A DNA stretch of 64,000 nucleotides from Bog-473 sp963717455 (lineage in GTDB: Bacteria > Actinomycetota > Acidimicrobiia > Acidimicrobiales > RAAP-2): the NCBI GenBank assembly GCA_963717455.1, contig OY970336.1, positions 5,022,001 to 5,086,000 of the forward strand. The letters run 5' to 3'. Below, piece after piece: positions 59,459-64,000 of this stretch. Positions within the stretch are counted from its first letter, which is position 1. Every line of letters begins with the position of its first letter. Under the pieces are notes generated by a model that ran no database searches, had not been told where the DNA came from, and saw only the letters and a list, made by a program, of their open reading frames with translations. The position numbers and the translations under genes are program-made.

Positions 59459-61276
59459 ATGACCACCAATCCGACGACGCCGGCGGCCCGCAAACAGCAC
59501 AGCCCCGCATTCCGCTTCCTCTTCGTCCACCAGATCGACGAATACCCGGACTCCGGTCGACGAATCGGGCTCTTGGGTTTGGCAGTCATCGCCACAATCG
59601 TCTTGTACTACACGTACTACACGCAGACCGGCGTCACGCCGAACATCCTGGCGACGTACCACATGTCGTTCTCCTTCTACGTCTGGATCGTCATCATCTC
59701 GAACGCCATCGGCGCCTTCGCTTCGCTGCCCGCCAGTCAGACCGACCGGCTCGGACGTTCCAACGTCGTGATCTACGGGCTGCTCATCGTGGGCATCCTC
59801 ATCACCTTCGGCGTCCCGGCCACGCACACCGAGTGGGCGTTTGCCACGGTGATCTGCCTGCTCGGTCTGGTCGAAGGTGCCATCCTCGTGGCCACCCCAG
59901 CCCTCGTGCGTGACTTCAGCCCCCAGATCGGCCGGGCGTCGGCCATGGGATTCTGGACGATCGGCCCGGTCGCCGGCTCGCTCGTCGTGAGCGTGGTTGC
60001 CGCCCACACGCTCGACCACTTTACGAGCGCCTCAAACCCCACCGGCTGGCACAGCCAGTTCTACTTCTCGGGCATCACCGCACTCATCGTGTTCGTGCTG
60101 TGCCTCTTCTTCTTGAAGGACCTTTCTTCGAGGTTACGCGACCAGCTGATGGTCATGATGAGCGACGCAGCTGTCCTCGAAGCCCGCGCCCGCGGCATTT
60201 CCGACGAAGAGTTGCTCAAGGCGACGCAGCGGCCCTGGGCGCAGATCCTCCAGTGGGACCTCGTGGGTTCCGCCCTCGGTATCGCGCTGTTCCTCCTCGT
60301 GTACTACGCGGCAGCCGGGTTCTCTACCATCTATTGGTCCACCGTGTTCAAGAATCCCGACGGGTCGAACTTCTCGGTGGCTCAGGCCAACGGACTGAAC
60401 CAGTGGTTCTGGGGGGCCGAGATCGTGGCTCTCATCGTGGTGGGGTTCGTCTCGGACAAGCTCAAGGTACGCAAGCCCTTCATGGTGGTCGGCGCCATCG
60501 GGGCGATCATCTTCCTGATTCTCTTCTTGCTCCGGGCGACCCACCCTTACACCCGGTACTCAACGTTGATCTTCCTCGGCGTATGCCTGGCCGTGTGCCT
60601 GTCGATCTGTTACGCCCCGTGGATGGCCGCCTACACCGAGACGGTCGAGGCGAAGAACCCCGCGCTCGTGGCCACCGGGCTCGCTCTGTGGGGTTGGCTC
60701 CTGCGCCTCGTCGTCGCCATCTCGTTCATCTTCCTGCCGGTCGTGATCAACACGGTGAATCCGATCATCGACAACCAGCCCTACGCCACGCCGCAGATCC
60801 AGGCCTTCTTGAAGGAACACCCGGCGTCCGTGGCCTTCGCCACCAGTCACGCCGCGCTCTTGACGGTGATCAACGAGCACCGAGCGATCGTAAACGCCGT
60901 GTCGAAGAACCCGTCGGCGGCCAACATTGCGGCGACCATCAAGGCGATTGGAGCCGCGAACTTCGCCCAGCTGGTGGCCAACGAGAGGAAACTCGATACG
61001 CTGGTCGTCCCCTATACCGCACAGCTCGATTACCTCTCCGCGCATTCTGCGCAGCTGACGGCGCTGCAGAATGCCGTGAACGAGACACCCAAGCAGTGGC
61101 AGCGCTGGTACTGGGTGTGCGTGGGCGGCATGGTCGTGTTCCTGCCGACGATCTTCTTGATCAAGGGCCGATGGAGCCCGAGTAAGGCCAAGCGGGACGG
61201 AGAGCACTACGAGCAGTTGATCCAGGAAGAGCTGGCCCGCCTCGCTCAATCTGGCACTCCCACGGCGACCGTGTGA
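59459..61276 (+). CDS. MFS transporter with large loop insert
   Basis: From ATG 59459 the protein has 605 residues, longer than the usual 400-450. It shows about 12 membrane helices (FLFVHQIDEYPDSGRRIGLL, YVWIVIISNAIGAFASLPAS), the MFS motif A SQTDRLGRSNVVIYGLL and FVSDKLKVRKPFMVVGAIGA. Between the last two helices lies a soluble insert of about 110 residues (NTVNPIIDNQPYATPQIQAF and AALLTVINEHRAIVNAVS), likely exposed outside. Substrate unknown; organic acids or sugars are typical of related permeases. An IS1182 copy sits directly upstream. Confidence 0.9.
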   Translation: MTTNPTTPAARKQHSPAFRFLFVHQIDEYPDSGRRIGLLGLAVIATIVLYYTYYTQTGVTPNILATYHMSFSFYVWIVIISNAIGAFASLPASQTDRLGRSNVVIYGLLIVGILITFGVPATHTEWAFATVICLLGLVEGAILVATPALVRDFSPQIGRASAMGFWTIGPVAGSLVVSVVAAHTLDHFTSASNPTGWHSQFYFSGITALIVFVLCLFFLKDLSSRLRDQLMVMMSDAAVLEARARGISDEELLKATQRPWAQILQWDLVGSALGIALFLLVYYAAAGFSTIYWSTVFKNPDGSNFSVAQANGLNQWFWGAEIVALIVVGFVSDKLKVRKPFMVVGAIGAIIFLILFLLRATHPYTRYSTLIFLGVCLAVCLSICYAPWMAAYTETVEAKNPALVATGLALWGWLLRLVVAISFIFLPVVINTVNPIIDNQPYATPQIQAFLKEHPASVAFATSHAALLTVINEHRAIVNAVSKNPSAANIAATIKAIGAANFAQLVANERKLDTLVVPYTAQLDYLSAHSAQLTALQNAVNETPKQWQRWYWVCVGGMVVFLPTIFLIKGRWSPSKAKRDGEHYEQLIQEELARLAQSGTPTATV

Positions 61277-61354
61277 GCCGGCGGTCGTTGCACGAGACCG
61301 AGGAGCAGTGTCTTTACATGCTTGCTGGCTGACCGACTCGGTCGAACGCGAAAC

Positions 61355-61401
61355 CGCTGGTCAGGCGCTTATGCCCTATGCATGAGGCACGCCGACCAGC
61401 G
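61355..61401. terminator. Large hairpin next to tRNA-half copy 5
   Basis: CGCTGGTC (61355-61362) pairs with GACCAGCG (61394-61401), with a further inner GGCG/CGCC stem. It follows the MFS gene and lies nine bases from the tRNA half, as the hairpins at 41366 and 50515 do. Confidence 0.65.
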
Positions 61402-61410
61402 TTTCGATGG

Positions 61411-61452
61411 TGGCGGGGGGAGGATTTGAACCTCCGACCTTCGGGTTATGAG
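61411..61452 (-). repeat. tRNA-Met(CAT) 3'-half repeat, copy 5
   Basis: All 42 bp match copy 1. Directly beyond it GGACCTTCGGGTTG repeats part of the anticodon arm. The bases before the CTCATAA loop (CCAGG) do not pair with CCCGA, so this also is only a 3' half. Confidence 0.85.
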
Positions 61453-61571
61453 CCTGGACCTTCGGGTTGGTCGCCGTTGGTCGCAATCGGTCAGAGTGCC
61501 TCTGAGCTGGGCACATTCGACCTCGTCGTTGGATGCTGTTGACCACCACCGGCGCTAGTTGGTCCGAGTTT

Positions 61572-61592
61572 CGCTGTCATCGCGCTGTCATC
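61572..61592. repeat. Paired 11-bp-phased direct repeats, copy 5 (different sequence)
   Basis: CGCTGTCATC at 61572-61581 and 61583-61592. The sequence differs from the GTGGGAT type but has the same 11-bp period and nearly the same place (120 bp from the tRNA half). Confidence 0.55.
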
Positions 61593-61639
61593 AGCGCCTG
61601 GTTAGCTTGCGCCTGGGTCGCTTTCTTACTTCCACCTCG

Positions 61640-62962
61640 TCACATCTTTGGCCGCCTGGGCGCGGATCCCGGCTCGACGATCGCTCCCCGCGCCGACAGG
61701 TCGCTCCTGAGCGCCGCCACGTCAATTGTTCGGACGTTTGGTGGCGTCTGCCGGTCAGCGTCACTGCGAGCGGACGTATGGGCTGCAGCGGCTCCAGCCG
61801 CTTCGCCGGTTGCCATCGCGGCTGGAATCTCTTTGGTGGCCTGGTGCACATATCTGGTGGTGGAGATGCAGCGCCCGGCCACAAGGAGGTTGTCAACTGC
61901 CGATGTGGTGAGACAGCGGTAGGGGATGTCGTACACGACGTTTCGGCGCGTCCAGTGCCCAGTCTGCGCGATGGCATCGGCAAACCGAACGTCCCCATCC
62001 TCCTTGCGCAGCACGTAATCGCCCACCAACCGGCGGCTCTCAGTGATCCCGAGGATCCGGGCATAGTCATCGAGCCACGCATTCTCGAATCCCTTCATCT
62101 GGCTCCGCAACACATCGAAGTGCGCCCGCGCCGCCCGGCGGCAGGCGATCTCCGTCTGGGTGAGATCATCCGGATCGCAGGCATCTACCCGTTTGACGTT
62201 AGGAGCGAACGGCACCAAGAAACGACCCGGGGCGGTGGTACGAAACCAGAGGAAACCGAGGCCGCCATCGACCGCAGCGGCAGCGTCCGACACTCCCCCG
62301 ACCCGAAACCACAGGTGCGGCGGAATTGAGACCTGTTCGAATCTCGCGCCGGCGGACACGAGCACGTCTCCGTCGCCGGTAGTGTCGATCACGACGCGAG
62401 GACGGATCGCCTCCCTGCCGCGCTTTGATTCCACAATCACCGCGTCGATCAAGCTCCCGCTGACAGGCGCAGCTGCGAACCATGTGTGCAAACGCAACTG
62501 TGCGCCTGCCTCTTCGAGCAAGTCGTAGCAGATGTCGACAAAAGCCTCCGGGTCGAACGCGACTGAATAGCGGATTGCCTCGGGAGGTGCTCCCCAAATC
62601 AGTCCCCAGCTCCGCCATGAGGAAACGAGTTCGGGATCCTCGCTGCCCCAGGTCTCCTTGCGCGGATGCCGCGCATTGCCGCTCTTCTCGAGTCGGTCCA
62701 CGACCTCTTGGCAGAGCCCTGCCACAACCTGAGTACCGACGCCGTCGTCGAGAGTGAGGAGCAGATTGATAAGACCCACTGTTGCTAGTCCGCCGAGGTG
62801 TCCGCTTGCCTCGATAAGCATGGTGTCGGCTCCGCGGCGCGCCGCCGCCACCGCAGCAGCGACGCCGGCCGACCCAGCACCGACAACGAGCACGTCAGGC
62901 GTGCCGATGACCGACAACTCACACGCCGGCTCCCGATACGGGCGTCGCGGATCGATAGCCAT
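61640..62962 (-). CDS. FAD-dependent oxidoreductase (FAD_oxidored family)
   Basis: The likely start is ATG 62962 (440 residues); an ATG ten codons upstream also exists. The N-terminal FAD loop is VLVVGAGSAGVAAAVAAARR, followed by TMLIEASGHLGGLATVGLIN and VVIDTTGDGDVLVSAGARFE, then DIPYRCLTTSAVDNLLVAGR and ATGEAAGAAAA at the C-terminus. This is the family of large flavoproteins with GGxxT/S motifs found near sugar and organic-acid catabolism genes. Substrate unknown. It is divergent from the TPP enzyme gene by about 200 bp, which may share control. Confidence 0.92.
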   Translation of the reverse strand: MAIDPRRPYREPACELSVIGTPDVLVVGAGSAGVAAAVAAARRGADTMLIEASGHLGGLATVGLINLLLTLDDGVGTQVVAGLCQEVVDRLEKSGNARHPRKETWGSEDPELVSSWRSWGLIWGAPPEAIRYSVAFDPEAFVDICYDLLEEAGAQLRLHTWFAAAPVSGSLIDAVIVESKRGREAIRPRVVIDTTGDGDVLVSAGARFEQVSIPPHLWFRVGGVSDAAAAVDGGLGFLWFRTTAPGRFLVPFAPNVKRVDACDPDDLTQTEIACRRAARAHFDVLRSQMKGFENAWLDDYARILGITESRRLVGDYVLRKEDGDVRFADAIAQTGHWTRRNVVYDIPYRCLTTSAVDNLLVAGRCISTTRYVHQATKEIPAAMATGEAAGAAAAHTSARSDADRQTPPNVRTIDVAALRSDLSARGAIVEPGSAPRRPKM

Positions 62963-63161
62963 CGCCCTATTGTCGTTCACCAGGATCCGCACAGCTCGGT
63001 CTGACGATCCAGACCCCCCTATATCGGCGTCGTCGGTGCAATCCGTCTCGGGGCATTTGGACCCTGTTCAGGAAGTCGGATGTCCACGAAACTGCAGGAG
63101 GGGCCGATCGTGACCTGGCTCACGAACGGCTGAACAAGCCAGGTCGGGAGGAGGTCCGGAC

Positions 63162-64000
63162 ATGGGAACGATCACCGGAGCCGATTTGCTCGTCCGGTCG
63201 CTGCAAGTCGAGGGCGTTCGCGCTCTGTTCGCCATCACCGACATCTCATTCACCCCGTTATCAGTCAAGGCCGAGGCGGCGGGAATGCTCGTTGTGGCGG
63301 GCCGGCATGAAAGTGCCGAGGTCCACATGGCTGACGCCTGGGTGCGGGCCACGGGAGTTCCGGCAGTCGTGGTGGGCGGCATGGGTCCCGGAGTCGCCAA
63401 CCTGCTTCCTGGCGTGGTCAACGCCTGGATCGAAGGGTTTCCCGTGGTGGTGATCGGCACTCAACGAACCTCCCGGGCTGACCAGGCCGTTCGTCGCAAC
63501 CGCTTTCAGTACGTCCCGCAACTCGAGCTGTTCAGGCCGGTCACCAAGTTCGCCGCTGTCATTCCCGAGGCGAGGCGTGTCCCCGAGTACCTGCGAGAGG
63601 CGTTCCGTCACGCCCTCGGGGGTAGGCCAGGGCCCGTCTACCTCGAGTTCGCCCCCGAACTCCTACGTGAAGAGGTCGACGAGGATGTCAACCCTGTGCT
63701 GGCTCCGGCCGCCTACCGCGCCGCCGCCGGATCCCCGGACACCGCCGCAGTCGAGTGCGCCGCTGCGCTGCTTGGACGAGCGGCGCGGCCCCTGGTGCTG
63801 GCTGGCAACGGCGTCCACACCGCCGAAGCATCCGAGGAGTTGACCCGTTTGGCCGAGATCGCCGGAGCGGCTGTATGCACCACACCGGGTGCGCGCGGAG
63901 CCATTTCCGAGCGGCACCCCCACGCTGTGGGGATGGCCAACGCCTTACTGTCGCCGGTCATGCAGGAGGCCGATGTAGTGGTGGCCGTCGGCACCGGCAT
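63162..64000 (+). CDS. Thiamine pyrophosphate-dependent enzyme (acetolactate synthase-like), 3' end outside window
   Basis: I translated the frame from ATG 63162, behind GGGAGGAGG, to the window edge (279 codons, no stop). The N-terminal PYR domain reads GADLLVRSLQVEGVRALFAI and AGRHESAEVHMADAWVRATG, with the TPP-activating Glu in RHESA, and GMGPGVANLLPGVVNAW; the central domain begins RPLVLAGNGVHTAEASEELT. This is the IlvB/oxalyl-CoA decarboxylase/benzoylformate decarboxylase superfamily. The normal G-V-x-x-x-F-G-V-P-G lead is altered to GVRALFAITD, so it is probably not a housekeeping acetolactate synthase. Confidence 0.92.
   Translation, partial: MGTITGADLLVRSLQVEGVRALFAITDISFTPLSVKAEAAGMLVVAGRHESAEVHMADAWVRATGVPAVVVGGMGPGVANLLPGVVNAWIEGFPVVVIGTQRTSRADQAVRRNRFQYVPQLELFRPVTKFAAVIPEARRVPEYLREAFRHALGGRPGPVYLEFAPELLREEVDEDVNPVLAPAAYRAAAGSPDTAAVECAAALLGRAARPLVLAGNGVHTAEASEELTRLAEIAGAAVCTTPGARGAISERHPHAVGMANALLSPVMQEADVVVAVGTG

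Overview
The window is high-GC DNA with actinobacterial habits: many GTG starts, 1-4 base stop/start overlaps inside operons, leaderless-looking promoters and a CGAAC-N4-GTTCG type SOS box. The gene mix (ECF sigma factors with YCII partners, many VOC, SDR and flavin enzymes, PadR regulators, and a form IA RubisCO operon) would fit an acidimicrobial or related soil or sediment actinobacterium. That placement is an inference, not something the sequence proves.

Layout. (1) 1-20000 is a mixed metabolic and regulatory region: two ECF sigma factor genes (one cut by the window edge), a VOC protein, a pirin, a DyP peroxidase with an encapsulin-type C-terminal tag, a DHFR-like protein, a 5'-truncated folE, a frameshifted ferredoxin reductase, a BVMO-SDR-amidohydrolase operon, a PadR/MFS divergent pair, and a PadR-DUF1048-ABC exporter operon. 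(2) 20467-27850 holds an F420-reductase-like protein, VOC proteins, two redoxin paralogues, a GH15 enzyme and a nitronate monooxygenase. (3) 28000-32970 holds a decayed toxin-antitoxin pair and a compact Calvin-cycle operon fbp-cbbP-cbbL-cbbS. (4) 32970-41408 holds an SOS-controlled dinB and a TetR-linked aromatic (meta-cleavage-like) catabolic operon. (5) 41408-50560 holds a two-component system divergent from a MacA/MacB-type exporter cluster. (6) 50560-61411 holds a secreted esterase and M28 peptidase pair, a secreted GH94-like protein, a universal stress protein, an IS1182-family element and an MFS transporter. (7) 61411-64000 holds a FAD oxidoreductase divergent from a TPP-dependent enzyme that runs off the edge.

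The most unusual feature is what separates blocks 3 to 7. Each boundary carries the same 42-bp 3' half of a tRNA-Met(CAT) gene on the minus strand (28000, 41408, 50560, 61411; a 23-bp fragment at 32970; a decayed copy near 20150). In most cases a pair of 11-bp-phased short direct repeats follows 120-131 bp further on. No complete tRNA and no integrase gene lie in the window. This looks like serial site-specific accretion of cassettes at one tRNA gene, with the Calvin operon as one cassette.

A second theme is decay or sequence error. At least eight genes are broken by single-base frameshifts, several in homopolymers, and several gene stubs (P450, flavin disulfide reductase, sigma-factor tail, VOC fragment, folE) remain beside intact genes. 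All calls are from reading the sequence and translations; no database search was run.
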